A stretch of DNA of 64,000 bases, from NCBI GenBank assembly GCA_930367205.1, contig OV884015.1, positions 107,262,509-107,326,508 of the forward strand, written 5' to 3'. The translations under genes and the position numbers were made by a program. Of the stretch, positions 49,878-63,300 are shown in pieces. How positions within the stretch are numbered: position 1 is the stretch's first letter; every line of letters begins with the position of its first letter. The notes below the pieces were generated by a model, which saw only the letters and a list, made by a program, of their open reading frames with translations, was not told the DNA's origin and ran no database searches. The DNA is from Acanthosoma haemorrhoidale. Lineage: Eukaryota; Arthropoda; Insecta; Hemiptera; Acanthosomatidae.

Positions 49878-50300
49878 TGGTTTTTTCTTTTTCTTTTTTT
49901 TCTTTCTTTTATAGCACCTTTAAATTAAAAAACAACATGTTATTACTACTCTATTTAGAAATTATTTTTGTATTTCCTGTAGCATCACTACATTATATAC
50001 AGTTTTGTTATTTTATAAAATTATATAATGGAATAAACAAGTATAATGATACATATTATATGTAACTAGACTGAACTGACTCTAATAAAGGTGATGGGGC
50101 TCACCTTTTTGATCGACCTTAAAACTAACTTACCTGCTGATTCTTAACCAAATTTTTCCCCGACAGTCTGTTGCCATCGATGCGGGAGGGGTGGTGGGGT
50201 CATGGTGTTAAACACTGGGTTGGTTAGGTGCTGCAACGAGTCAAAAACTTGATGTGTCTCCGGCGGATGAAATTAGACCAATAACATGTACAGTATGAAG
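49878..50300 (-). mobile_element. non-LTR retrotransposon 3' end, copy 6
   Basis: On the minus strand it contains TTTTTGACTCGTTGCAGCAC (compare the DSLQY-coding segment of copies 1 and 2), CGCATCGATGGCA, and the hairpin box AAGGTGAGCCCCATCACCTT (50088-50107). It ends in an A/G-rich tail near 49880-49910. The second hairpin box seen in the other copies is not recognisable. It abuts copy 4 on the same strand. Confidence 0.65.
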
Positions 50301-50910
50301 TCAGCGTTCAGTATTCGATGATGACGAATTAATCGAGAATGTAAGGTATTACTCATATGAAAGCACACAAGAGGTATCGGTGCTTCAAAGGCCACCACAG
50401 GTGTTTCCGATGGTCTGTTATAGTTAAGTAATAGAGGTTTTTATGTCACTGCTTTCTTACAGCTGAAGTTTCACTGGCCGAACGTTCTAGACACTTGTCT
50501 CTCCAGCCACGGCCATCCCAATCTTCACTGCTACCACACCCGAAAAATATATATTTATCCATGCTTATTAGGATTATGTGTACATATTATTTTCTAAGTA
50601 ATTTTCCCACATCCTATTTTATAAGTTTGAGAGCTAAGGGAAAAGAAAAAAAAAAAAAAAAAAAAAAAAAAATATTTTCTAAATGTATTTAGAAAACTAT
50701 TAATAATAAAATAAATTCAAAACAGATAGTTTCTAAGGAATTTATGCAATAAAAAAAGACTTTAGGTATTTTAGAATATTGTTCCTACCGGGAATTATCA
50801 CCAGCGTGCGTGTGGGAATCTATTTATATCCCGGAACTTCTGGATGGACCGAGGACCTTGCACAGGAGTGGGGAATCCCCGAGTCCTTGGCTACGGCCGC
50901 AGTGCTTGAG
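50301..50910. other. upstream region of the cholinesterase-like gene
   Basis: A 30-base A run (about 50645-50672) and AT-rich DNA precede the gene. The frame of exon 1 stays open up to an ATG at 50779, but the start at 50911 is preferred because a signal peptide follows it. No clear TATA box was recognised. Confidence 0.4.
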
Positions 50911-53900
50911 ATGACCGGCAGGCTGCTGTTGGTCTTTGCTCTCGTCGTCTTGGCCGGGGGCAGCTCTAGGGTACGTCGTATAGTCGGAGGAACACCGGCG
51001 GAAGAGCCACCGTCGCCCTCTAGGAACCTCAAGTTCACTACCCCACCTCCGGATGGCTCCAGCCCCCAGTTGGTCTTCGTCAGACGGGATAGGAGGAGTG
51101 CAGAAGTTGTGGGGAACAGGCAGCTAGACGGCACCTACAGCTTCCTCGGCATCCGTTACGCGGAACCGCCCATCAAGAGGCTTCGCTATGTGGTCAGCAA
51201 GTATACTAGTTGAGAGTAGTTTCATTATTTCAATTATAGACGTAAAAAAGAGGTAGATAATGGAGAAGCCACAAAGTGGTAATGTCTGTAAATTTGTGAC
51301 CGTGTGTTATTTGTATGGGAACGACTCTACAAATCTCGAACTTAGCAACATACAAAACTTTAAAAACAGACGATCCATTACACAACGTCAAAAGTGGCAA
51401 AAAATGGGTTTTTAGGGCCAAAGGTCATGACCGCTTCATCTAATCGATCCTGTTTAGTTTGATCATTATTGGATTTCTTAAAGTGGATTTAAACCAAATA
51501 TATATACACTGTAAAGAATCTAAAAATTATCAAAAAAGAAATGAGTTTTTAAGGTCAAAGGTCATGGACCACATTGCCTTTTCTGGGAGAAATACCAACT
51601 TGACCTATATTTGACCCTATGGGGGTTTGCTCGGATAAATTTGAATACTTTCTGTTCAGTTTGAAAGTACTTATTAACTGATAATGAAAAAACTGCTCGG
51701 TATTTATGATAAATATACTTATGTGTGTGATTGGGATGATTTACACTTTTTTAAGCCGAACAATACATTTAGAGGAATGGCTAAAAAATAAAATAAATTA
51801 TCAAGCCTGAAATGATCTGTTACCAAACAAGGTGGGCGCAATGCATCTTTGTTTTAAATCATTCTTAAGAGGTCCAGCAATGATCGAACTCAAGAAATAG
51901 ATGAGATCATATGACACTGTTCATGATCTGTAACCATAAATGCTCATTTTTTACTTATGTTTAGAATCTGTACAATGCATTTTGGGTTTAAACTGAGATT
52001 AAGAAGTCAAACAAGAGCGATGAAACTCAAGAAATAGATCGATAGACTATCTGCGACACTACACGTAATGGTTTACACCTTATTAATATATAAGCACTTA
52101 TTAAAAGTTTTCTATTGCCGGCTCCTAAAACTTTATGTTCAAGAATATTTTTGAAATTCTTTTGGTGTTAATGTATCTTTATTTATGGGGAAAACCATAA
52201 CTCTGTTATGCTAAATGATAAAAAAACAAAAACAGTTTCTTCAGAAAGCCGGAAAATGTCAGAGATATGTTGGTCACTTAAAAGATTCCCATACTTTCTG
52301 TGGTTATATCCAAACATAAACATAAACATGGTGGCCCACGGTTTTGTTAAATATAGTTTCTCATTTCAAGACAGATCGGATTGTTTTTACTTTCAAACTA
52401 AAGTAGAGGCTCTCCATTCGATACAAGGATCAGTGGCCTCTCTAATTAATTTTTGTTATTCTTAGGAGGCATAGGAGCAAAGACATTTATCATTTTATTT
52501 AAGGTTTCTTATCGCTTCTGAGCTCATTTAACAAAACATAAACTTAAGAAATGAAACTTACCTTTTCAGATCGCATACAGAAATTTAAAAAGTTGAACGA
52601 TAGCTGAAGTATTTTTAATATATAGTTCTTATTCAGGCGAACAACAATTTGAGTTATTAAGAGCAGAAAGTGGGCTCCAATGATCTCATGCAATTATTTT
52701 GTGTAAATTGAAGTTTGTTTATAATTAATCGAACAAGCATAAACTCAGAGAGGTTTTATTGAACAAATAATAAGCTAGCTTCTTATTTCCTAAATTTTAA
52801 ACTAGACTTCCTATTTATATCCGAAAACAATGTTTGTAAGCATATCGTTTTATAGAATTTTATATGCTTGAATGTTAATTTTAAAATATAAGTGTAATAT
52901 ACATCCTGATTATCAAATTATTGATAAATTAGAAGTTGCTGATATAAGTAAAAAAAAAAAAAAATCAAGAAACTGAGTAATTATAATAACAAATAACTTT
53001 TTCAATCAATGATCATTGAAAAATAATTTACTTAATTTAAAACAAAACATCACAATTATTTTTTTAATAACATACATTATTCTAAAATATTAAGATTCAA
53101 ATAAAATTTTATTTAATTATTTACAATCATAGTAACACTGAGCACACCTGTCATAATAATGTGTCAACAGTTAACAAAACGAAAAAAGGTTTATACCAGA
53201 AAATATTTTTAAAAAGTACAAAAAAAAAGAATTACATTGGGTTTACAAAATGTAACCTTTATCTTTCCTCCTAACTAAAAAGGAAAAAAACAAACAAAAT
53301 AATCACTTATAACCCAAGTATATTATCACTTTTATAGGTTTTTAATCTGAAATGTGATAATTGCCTTAAAAATACGATTGTGAATTGGGTTGAAGATACA
53401 TTATGTAATACCTTTGTTGTTACAACAATGTCAAATAGATGAATACCCAATTATGTAGTTGATGCATGCCTCACTTTCATTATTTTTTAATTATATCAAA
53501 AATTAATTTTTAATCTTACTATCAATAGTTTTGTAAGAGGAAGCTTTGTTTATCAAATGATAAAACAATATTGTATTTTCAACAATAGCTAAATGATAAA
53601 GTCATCAAAGATTTTTTTTTAGTGTTATCATTTTTTTTTTAAACAAATCCTCAACTTTGATTTGACTCTTAAAAGTCAGAGGGAAGCTGTTTGGTACAAA
53701 TAGATAAAAAAAAAATTTTTGTTGAATTTTTTTTCATAGTTGAATCTAAACCAAAAATAATCCAAGAACCAGTTGTATAATGCCTTTAAATTTCCGATCT
53801 CAGATCAATTTTATCATTTTATGGTAGACATTGTGGACACGCAGACGAAAGGTGATTGCCCTATAAATATTTTAAAATAGTGTCTACCCTTTCGGACTCG

Positions 53901-56900
53901 GTTAATATTTCCAGAACTAGTCTGGATGAATGTTTTATACTTTTTTTTTTTTCATTTCTTTAGAGACCCAGGAGATTGAAACCAAAAGGTTTAGTCGACG
54001 CCAGACGGTATGCACCACCATGCCCTCAATGGTACTATCAAAAACTTCTTGGAAGAGAAGACTGCTTATTCCTTAACATCTTCACACCTGAGGTATTCAT
54101 TACAATACTACATTAGTACAATAATGATTAATTTATCAACAAAAAGCATGGTTGAATATTTAGGGATTAATTACTTACTAATCATTTGTCTATTTGTATC
54201 CGTTGATTGATCATAAAGTAAGCATTTTCAACTGTCTTTCAGCTTTATACTATAAAGCAGATTGTCACAGCTGTTGAAATAGTTTTGTATTTTTTCTTGA
54301 TAATGCTACAATATTTATTTCAAGTTCAATTCATATTTGAATTCAGTTTTTGATGTGAGTTGTCATTATTGCTTTTAATAATACAAAATATTACTGTAAT
54401 ATTATTTATTTACTAGGGATAAAGTGATTTTTTATACTCGACTTATACCGAGATATATATTTTTACTCATAAACATCTTGCCAGCTAACTGAACAATGTT
54501 GTATTTTTACATGTTGATTTTTCTGCCGTAGATACCAACAAATGGCAGTAGAGTACAACCTTCTTTACCGGTCCTGGTATGGATCCATGGTGGCAACTTT
54601 AAAACAGGCTCGGCTTCCCAGTACGTTCCCACCTATCTCGTGAGAAGAGGAATGGTAGTGGTCACAATACAGTACAGGTTGGGAAGTCTCGGTAGGTCTT
54701 AACATTCACTACATGTTAAAGTTTCATTTGTTTAAAAATAAAAAAAAATTAATTTGATTGAATTTGAATGAATTAACATAATTTAAATACATATTTTGTT
54801 GATTATAACATGTTAAAATTTTAAAATCAGGAAACTTTAAACTTGTATCCGCAGCAATGTCAATACAATGTGTAAATGTTTTCGTAAAGAATTATAATCA
54901 CAATTAGACTATTTTGATAGAGGATGTGCTTAAGGATATTTACGTGTATAGTGGGATTGGCTTCGCTAAGCATTTTTTGGTAGATTGAGGGAATCCACAT
55001 AAGAAACTTAACTAAAGAAGTAAAACATTTCACAATAACCAATCAATCAATACTTAATTTATAATTAATATCAGCCTACTTCATTAATTTTACAATACCA
55101 CACGAGGGCCAAGTATTAAAGCAAAAAACTGTGGTTTGAATCCCCACCGCAACCCAGATTTTTTTCAACAGTACTTTCCATTGTCCCACTTCTCACAAAC
55201 AGATAATAGACTATAGCGTGAAGATACTTTTTCATTTTAAATACTGAATAGCCTCTTTTTTTTGTTGTAAATTTAAGCAGGGATAAGGTAAAAAAAACCT
55301 TCCTTAAGTTAAATATATATATACAGAGTTCCTGGATAATAAAGATATTATTATTAATAGACATTTCTCTGGTTACAGGATTTTTCAGTCTTGGTCGGAA
55401 GGAATTGCCTGGAAATGCCGGACTCTTCGATATGGCTTTGGCAGTGCGTTGGGTCCGTGATTACATACAATTCTTTGGCGGTAATCCTGATAGAATATTC
55501 ACTGGTGGCCAAGGATCAGGTGCAAGTGCTGCCAGTCATCTTGTTCTCAACGGAATATCGAGAAGTATATACGTCTGCTACTTAAGCTATCTGTACTAAC
55601 GTAATGTTTTCTTTTTTTCATTTATGGGGAAAATAACTAACAAAAGATTTGTATAAAATATTAGCAGTAGTAGTTACAGTAGACTGCGTAAAGATGAATA
55701 ATGAGGCAATTGTATAGTTGCAAGCTAATTGTCCATTTAGTTACCTGGCCAAGTGCCGGTGAAGAAGGTGATTAATTGAGTATTTTGTGGGAGGAACTTA
55801 AAATGAGAGATGGGGTTACTGAAAACCAAAACCAGGAATGGGTAAACGTTAATTAATCAGATGACGAAGAAGAAGTTTTAAGAAATACAACAAAGATCAA
55901 AATGTTTTGAATGATGTCCTTGATGTTAAGCTATCTCTTATGGAGACAGCTCCATGTATTCTTGGAATGGTTTCTCTGGCACTAAACCAGATACTTCTGA
56001 GATTCATAGAAATTTTTTCTAAGAAATTGATCCACTTTCCCGCAATATAGAATTTGTTTTTAAATGAGGTAACTACACATTGCTCTATGATGAATCAAAT
56101 CGTACTTTCATGCTCCAATGGGTTTAATTTTTTAACACATAGTTAATTTTCGGAAGATAAAAATAAATTCATATGATTTCTTAAGCAAAGTAGTATGAAA
56201 CTCTAGAGGCCAATACGTAATAATAAATCTGGCTAGATGATAAATCTTCCGAATGGCCTCAATCTGAAACCAATACGGTAAAAAAAGTTAGCAAATAACT
56301 TGGCCCATGCTTAAGAAGAATCAATACAGACATAATTATCTTATTGGGGTTACAATGAATAAGTAAAGCAGTTTATAAATTTGAAGTGCCAAATATGCAA
56401 AACTTAAATTAACAATATCAGTGAAGTTTGATGAGGTTTCACAGTAGTAACAATTTACTATACGAGGGCAGTGCCATACAAAAAAATATTAAAATATAAA
56501 AGCACAAGAAGAAGATACTCAAGAGTAACTGCTGCCTCGAGGCCATATAAATAAGTTATTACTCTGCTTCTACTAAATTTCCATTTAACATTCTAAAAAT
56601 GATCTTATGTTATAATAAATTTAAAGCACTTTGTACTGATATAGGTATATTTACAGTTAAGTGAATGTTTTGTAAAAAATTAACATTTTCAAAATTCAAT
56701 AATGTAGCCCCTGACGGAAACACAAAGGGTTTCCTTGATTTCCTCAAAAACTAATTAATTATTTAATTCATAATATTTCAGGAAGTGTTAAGGGAATAGT
56801 CGCAATGAGCGGCACCCCTGTTTCTCCGTTTGCTATTGACGAAAGTGAAGTACGCTCTGCTAATGAAGTCGCTAAAGTGAATGAGTGTACAGAAAAAGAA

Positions 56901-59900
56901 GGACTTCCTTTTGTACGCTGCATGCAGGAATTACCTTTGGATACTGTCTTGAAAGGAGACAGCAATATAGAAGTAATAAACTTTGTCATAACATCAAGCA
57001 TATATTAGTATCATCTAGCATATACAAGTATCATCTTACAAGTAACGTCTAGCATATACAAGTATCATCTAGCATATACAAGTATCATCTAGCATATACA
57101 AGAATCATCTAGCATATACAAGTATCATCTAGCGTATACAATTATCATCTAGCGTATACAATTATCATCTAGCATATACAAGTAACATCTAGCATATACA
57201 AGTATCATCTAGCATATAAAAGTATCATCTAGCATATACAAGTAGACAAGCGTGTATATTAATGTATACTTATAGGCCACGGATTATATTTTACGCTAAA
57301 GAACTAAGGTCTGAAAATCCAGGGGTGCAAAAAATTATGAAGCACTTAGGCTTCAAATCCGGTAAAAATATTTGTATCATATTTAGCACATTATAGTTCA
57401 GTGCGTTACGCTCTTACTCCTTTCTTGACAAAATTTTTAATTCTTGTCAGTACCTAAGATAGATGTGGGACAGCATGAAAATTAGGCCAATCGGGCTGCT
57501 GGCATGTTTCTTCATAGTCAAGTATGTTTTCATACACAAGAAGTTTTGTTGTAAACTATAAAAAAAATTGGGAAATATGGTATTTAGATGAGGAAATGTT
57601 TGTCCAATGGGCAGCTCAGTGCTATAATCTCAAGACGTATGCTTGTATGAGCACGGTTTTAAACTGTAAATTTAAGTATAAATAAAGGGAATAAGATACA
57701 TCAAAGCATTGGATTAGTTAAAAAGATACTTTTGATCAGTTATTTCCAATTGAATTTTTTATATTAAAACTAAGATTTTTTGTTTGCAACCCTCCCTCAC
57801 AAAGCAGCTCAAATTAAAAAAAACAAACTTATAGTCCCATTATAGCCTATTAATGTTATTTAATTACAGATGAATAAAAAACAAAAAACTAATGTTGCTG
57901 GAAAATTGTCTAACCTTTTCACTCCCGGACCAGCGGAAGAAGGAAAAGATGACTTTAGGGGTCTTCCGAACTTCATTCTCGAGTCTCCGTTAGAAGCTAT
58001 TAAACGTAAAAATTTCCCCAAAATACCTCTTCTAACAGGAGTGACAAAACAAGAGACAGGAGCAGGCGTAAAAGGTAACTGTATAGTCTGAAATATATTT
58101 TCCTTTACCACAAATAAATCATACAGGGGAAAAAAACATTTCATGAAATAGGAAACGAAGGAGACAAAAGGCAAAGAAGGATAAAGTTAAATATTATTCA
58201 AAGGTTTCTGTTCTGTTCTTTGTAAATCCCATTGAATACTTATAAATATTTATTAATTTACAAATATGTTGTGGTGTATGGAGACAGAAATGCAGAAAAT
58301 GGACGTCGGAAAGTAGAGCCTCTCCCTTCTAGTTGCTAAATACTGTCTCAATAGAGTTTAATTAGGATATTTTTGCGAAAAAGGCAACACATATTATATC
58401 AGCCGTGTATAACTTACATATATTTTCCTCTCATTATTAAAGAAAAAGTTGGTCGATATTTCAAAACTCTAATGGATGGATAACTTAATTACAAAAGGAG
58501 TAAATTACAGCAGGAATGTACCATCAAGTGAAAGTATTTCATTAGCTCCCTTTATTTAGAGCCATTAAATGAAATTAATTAATCAAATTGAAAAAACACT
58601 ATAATTACTGTTTCACTTAGACTAATGGCGGGGATGGTACTAGGGTGCCATGAGCTAATCAATCCTGCAATTCAATCAGCCATTTCCTGAGGAGAAATTA
58701 AACCACTTCTCGGCAAATTTATTAATTGCAAAACGTAACCGAAAAAAAGTTTTAATGTTTATCACAGTGGCTATTCTAAAATGTAAAATAATTCCAATTA
58801 GACCAAACGCCCAAGCTTACACAACGTGAAATATTCACTTTTCTAATAGAATTACTTACGAGGGTGGCCTGAAAAGTTTCCGACCTAACAAAGCTTTTAT
58901 TTATTTTATTATCATCTTCATGTTGAGGTCGGAAACTTTCCAGACCACCTGTGTACATTATTTTCACTTTATATTACTGTTAGACTGTTGAGTGAAAACT
59001 CGCTGAATATGAAATTTCCTAAACATTTGCTCTATCTCAGAAGGCATTCCATAGTTCTCTTCTCTATTTTTATTTCTTTCTATAGTTTGAGACAACTTAT
59101 TGAATAACCAACATTTTTATATGTCACATTTATTTATTTTCTAATGTTTTTTTTATTTAATAAGCAATAATTATTTGTCAGTTATAAAATTTACTAGTGA
59201 AAGGGGTAGATCTCGTTGATAAGGCTTTTTATATCAGGTGTTGCATGCTATGTCATGAATGAAATCTCTCTTTTTTTTTATGATTTTAACCTTGGACTAA
59301 AATTAATTATTATTTCTAATTTAATTAAAATTATTTCTTTTTAAGATAGTCACTTATAGTCTAGAATATCATTTATAATTTATATTTTCCTTTTTTTTTA
59401 TTACAGGCAACTTATTGAGTGAATTCACTGAAAAATTAAAATCTGCGTCTTTCCTTACAGAAGGAATTTTCAAAGATTTGCTGACAGCAAATATTGGTAT
59501 CTTGAACATTTTCTTCTTTAATCAATTTATTTTACTTTTTTTAATTGTTTGAAATGATATTACATGCTTATTTATTGATTTTTAGGTCTTTATGTCAACA
59601 AGACAGTGAACCCAAGTTTAAGTGCTCTTTTCGGTACAGGATCTCAATATTTACAATTTTTCACCAAAGTAGTCGATTCTGCACTCAGTGACATCGGAAA
59701 AACAATTCAGGTTATTATAATAATAAAACTAAATTATAGTGATTTGATAATCTATACTATAGATTCAAATGCCATCGGAATAAATAATTTCTTAATATGA
59801 ACTTTATGAAATGTTCGTCAAGGCAAACACCTAGATGTGCAGACATAGAAAATCATATTTTGTTTTATTTGAATATTTCATTCTGTACAGATTCAAATTT

Positions 59901-62900
59901 ATTCTGATGAGAATTCCCAAAAAAATAAATTTAATGAATTTTTTCCTTACAGCACACCACAGATGCACTTTTCAATCTACCTGCATTTATTTTATCGACA
60001 TTGTGGTCTCAGAAAAGTGATGTGTTTCTGTATAGTTTCGAGCAAACTCCAGCAAAATCTCAAGCCAACAATTTCCTGAACGACATTAATCTTGTTTCAA
60101 ATGAGTCGTTGACAGATAGAAAAGATATCAACGGTAGGTATATGTTTTATTTATCACAAATATTGTCATGTGGTCTGCTAAATACACTATTGAAAAGGAA
60201 ATAATTATTTTTGGAGTGCCATAATAATGCTTTGGTCACAAGGTGTTCCTGATTCACTTAAAGATTTGAATATGTAAAATCAACTCTCTCATGCTTTGAA
60301 ATCTGAGATGACCAAAAACTTAGTCAATTTAGAATCCCTTGTCTTATCTTAAGAATCAATTTTCACCACAATCAAGAAATCAGAATATTAATTGATATCA
60401 AATCCGAAGCATCACACAATTAAGGGTTTTGCTATGGTTATGAAAATTATTTTATTACATTTTTTAATAATAATCCCCCTAAACCCTCAACACAAGATCT
60501 TTAATTTCACTCCCTTACATTAAATTCCAACAAATAGAAAAAAAAAAAAAGAAAAATATTTACTTATTTATTGCAGGATTAATAATACAGGTCTGCAACC
60601 AAAAAACTGCATTTGGTTTTTTGTAAGTTCCTTATAAAATTTTGGTCGCTGAAACCTGGAAAAATAATCAATAATTTACTTGCAAAACTCCTTTTTCGGT
60701 TGTCATTTTGTGTGATATTTCTTGTTAAACCCAAAGTATTCCTGACTCTGAAATTTCTATTACAGAATGTTATTTCATTTCTTTGTTTTTTAAAAAGAGA
60801 CTGGAACATGATGTATAAGGAATTAGAGGCTTGGGTTGGGGGGAGGGGGGGGATAGGAGCGGTGAAGGAGAGGTAGGAGCTAACTCCAGATTGATCATGC
60901 TTCACCTTGTTCCTTTTGGAACTTGGGATATAAAACGTGGAGTAAAATCTCTGCCCAAAGATGAGGAATTTTTTCAAAAATTGTGTTCCAAAATAGTCTG
61001 AAGCCAAGCTGAAAGAGAGTTTTTATAGGACCAGTCATAATTTTCAATACAAACCCTTCACCATTTGCAAAACATCTGTACGTGACAGAAAAAAAACAAA
61101 ATCTGAGACATTTTCGAATTCATCACGCCACAAAATTTTCTATGATACCATTTAATATAATGTGATCACTGAATGCATTAGGCAGAAAATAAATTGGATT
61201 TCCCTTTATTTAATTACCCAGAGAAATATTTATGATTATTCAATAAAAAAAAAAAAGTTCAATAAACAAAACATTGGATGCATAATTATTGTATATTTTT
61301 TTTCAAACACCTCTGAAAAAAAAAGTACATGACGGGGGAATCAGAGTTCATTTTTGGATTCAGCGCATTTTAAAACATACAATTTAGCAAAAATATACCA
61401 TGCAGCTGATTTTTTTTTTTTTTTTTTTTGCAGACCAGAGTAAATAATTGTTCCTTATAATTTTTCCAAAGACCATTTTTTTATTTTTTGCATCTGTGGG
61501 ACATCAAGTGGGACTCATCCAGAATATCATCCCTCTATTTAAAACTGCCAGAAAAAAAATTCTGAATGTACTTACAATGACAATTTTAGTGACTTTACAT
61601 AATTATAATGCACTTAAGCTTACATTGGTTCAAAAATCAGTGAAAGGGATTTCAAACCTGGGACACTGATTTCTGTTCAGGCACAAGCTAATAGAATAAA
61701 TAGCGATATGCCCTATATACGACAACCATCGCCTAGTGTCCTGGTCCAACTATTTTTTCTTTTTAACTTACAGTTATTCTAATTTTATCAGGTTTACATA
61801 GAGCTTGGTCTAAAGAATGCTTTGCCTGTTGTAGGACCTAGCCACGGAGACGACTTGATATACCTGTTTGATGTCAGAACCATTGAAGGGGAGCCTATTC
61901 CCGAATCAGAATTGAGTGAAGCTGACCAAAAAGTCAGGGATCAATTTTCTACAGCAGTATACGAATTTGTTAAAACTGGGTGAGTTTATTGGTTTTCCTC
62001 CTTATGGGAATAAAGACTCATTCCTCTTTGGCAGCTTACAGTAAAAATATAAGAAAATGCCATGTTTTCAAACTGAATGAGGCCTCGGTTTGAAGCCTTG
62101 TCAAAACTCTTTCGCCAATAATTTTTCTATACTAAGTCAATACATAAATATGTATCTGAGGCATTAGTATTGTTTGATTAAACATTTCAGTAATATTTTA
62201 TACATAGCTTCGCCCAAATTTACACACAAGAATGGTTTTAAATATTAAGCACAATGTGAATTTAAATGAGATTCTATAGGACTTTAAAGGTTAATATGTG
62301 ATTATATTCCATTGGTCGCTACCTTCTTATTCCTTGTTTGGAACACCAACCATATAACCTTACGGTGCATTAGTTATCTAACGCATCCCAGCTTTCTAGC
62401 CATCACGTCCTCTAGTCCAACGCTCACCCTTTCTTAATTTTTCATTAGTCGTTCCGTAATAACCATTGCTGTAGTTATAACATACAAATCGTTCCCAACA
62501 TAGCATATGCATTAGGCCATTCCAAGAGACATTTTCAGTTATTCTTGCTTAGCAAAACCTGTCTGCTTTGTTGATTACACTTCATAATTACTATGCATTC
62601 ATGTAATTCAAAAATTGAATCTCAATAACCGTGGATGGTTTAACAAATAATTGAAGTATATTTCATGTTTTTTCAAGACATTATTTGCTTTTAACAGCAC
62701 ATTATTAAAAATAATTTTTTTGTATGATTCTAAGGTATTTTTTTTTTTGTCATGATTAGAACTCCAAAGGTTGAAGGAGGTGAGGCTTGGACTCCATTCA
62801 ACACGAAAGAAGGTAACTACATGATCTTTAAAGAGATGCCAAAATTGGCCAAAGGATTCAGAAAATGTGCTATGGGGCTCTGGACTGGAGACTCCGACTT

Positions 62901-63186
62901 GCTGGGGTCCACTGAATGCGCACTGTCTGCAGCTACCAAAGTTGTCACAGACACTCTCGGCTCGGCAGGGACTGGGCTTCTGAAATCGGCCAGCAGTGTC
63001 CAGGGCACGGTAGGCCAAGTCACCGGCAAGGTAGGAGAAGCTGCAGTGCAAAATCTGAATAAGGTCACAAAACCTCTTGAAAAAATACCTGGCATTGGAC
63101 AGATAGCCGGATCGAGCAACAAGAAGCAAGGCAGTGGGGGTTTACTAGGCTCTTTAGGTGGTGGCGGTAGCTCTCTCTTTGGATAA
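50911..63186 (+). CDS. cholinesterase-like (glutactin-like) secreted protein, catalytic Ser lost, 11 exons
   Basis: Exons: 50911-51192, 53964-54092, 54532-54691, 55379-55564, 56782-56972, 57870-58074, 59407-59496, 59586-59710, 59953-60133, 61802-61979 and 62760-63186. All phases agree, giving about 717 residues. A signal peptide ([16 protein letters not shown]) starts it. Carboxylesterase family marks follow in order: [10 protein letters not shown]; the CPQW ... EDCLFLN disulfide loop; oxyanion-hole VWIHGGNF; and the elbow GQGSG (about residues 234-238), where the canonical GxSxG has Gly in place of the nucleophilic Ser. [10 protein letters not shown] and HGDDLIYLF (histidine kept) complete the domain. 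A Gly/Ser/Ala/Lys-rich tail of about 100 residues ends it. Loss of the Ser is typical of glutactin- and neuroligin-like adhesion proteins, so a structural extracellular role is inferred. Exon 1 could end at 51189 or 51192 (weak donor), and the acceptor at 61801 is chosen by phase. Confidence 0.88.
57008..57245. repeat. 20-bp tandem repeat in intron 5 of the cholinesterase-like gene
   Basis: About twelve copies of a 20-bp unit, TATCATCTAGCATATACAAG, with scattered substitutions and one shortened unit near 57030. It starts about 35 bases after the exon 5 donor (56972/56973). No coding frame is implied. Confidence 0.92.
58859..58953. mobile_element. 95-bp mariner-type MITE in intron 6 of the cholinesterase-like gene
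   Basis: Near-complete inverted repeats (left CGAGGGTGGCCTGAAAAGTT then TCCGACCTAAC; right, read inward, CACAGGTGGTCTGGAAAGTT then TCCGACCTCAAC) enclose only about 35 bases. TA flanks both ends (58857-58858 and 58954-58955). It can fold into a long hairpin and encodes nothing. Confidence 0.8.
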
Positions 63187-63294
63187 GGAGTAAATAGTAT
63201 CATTGGAGACAATATCCATCAGAAGGAGAGTTCAGTATTTAATTTTTTTTTTCTTTGATTATAAATTGTTTTAAGGCTATTGAAAAACATTTAA

Positions 63295-63300
63295 AATAAA
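63295..63300 (+). terminator. poly(A) signal of the cholinesterase-like gene
   Basis: A canonical AATAAA lies about 110 bases after the stop codon, followed by a GT/T-rich stretch (63312-63330). A second AATAAA at about 63603 could serve as an alternative end. Confidence 0.65.

Noticed and set aside
50779..50910. N-terminal extension of the cholinesterase-like protein from an upstream ATG
   Set aside because: It would place 44 residues before a good signal peptide; the start at 50911 fits a secreted protein better.
50980..51000. Trypsin-like activation motif RIVGG in exon 1
   Set aside because: No serine protease domain follows; the downstream sequence is clearly esterase-like.
60579..61007. 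142-codon minus-strand frame in intron 9
   Set aside because: No recognised domain, biased composition, and it lies wholly in an intron of a well-supported gene.
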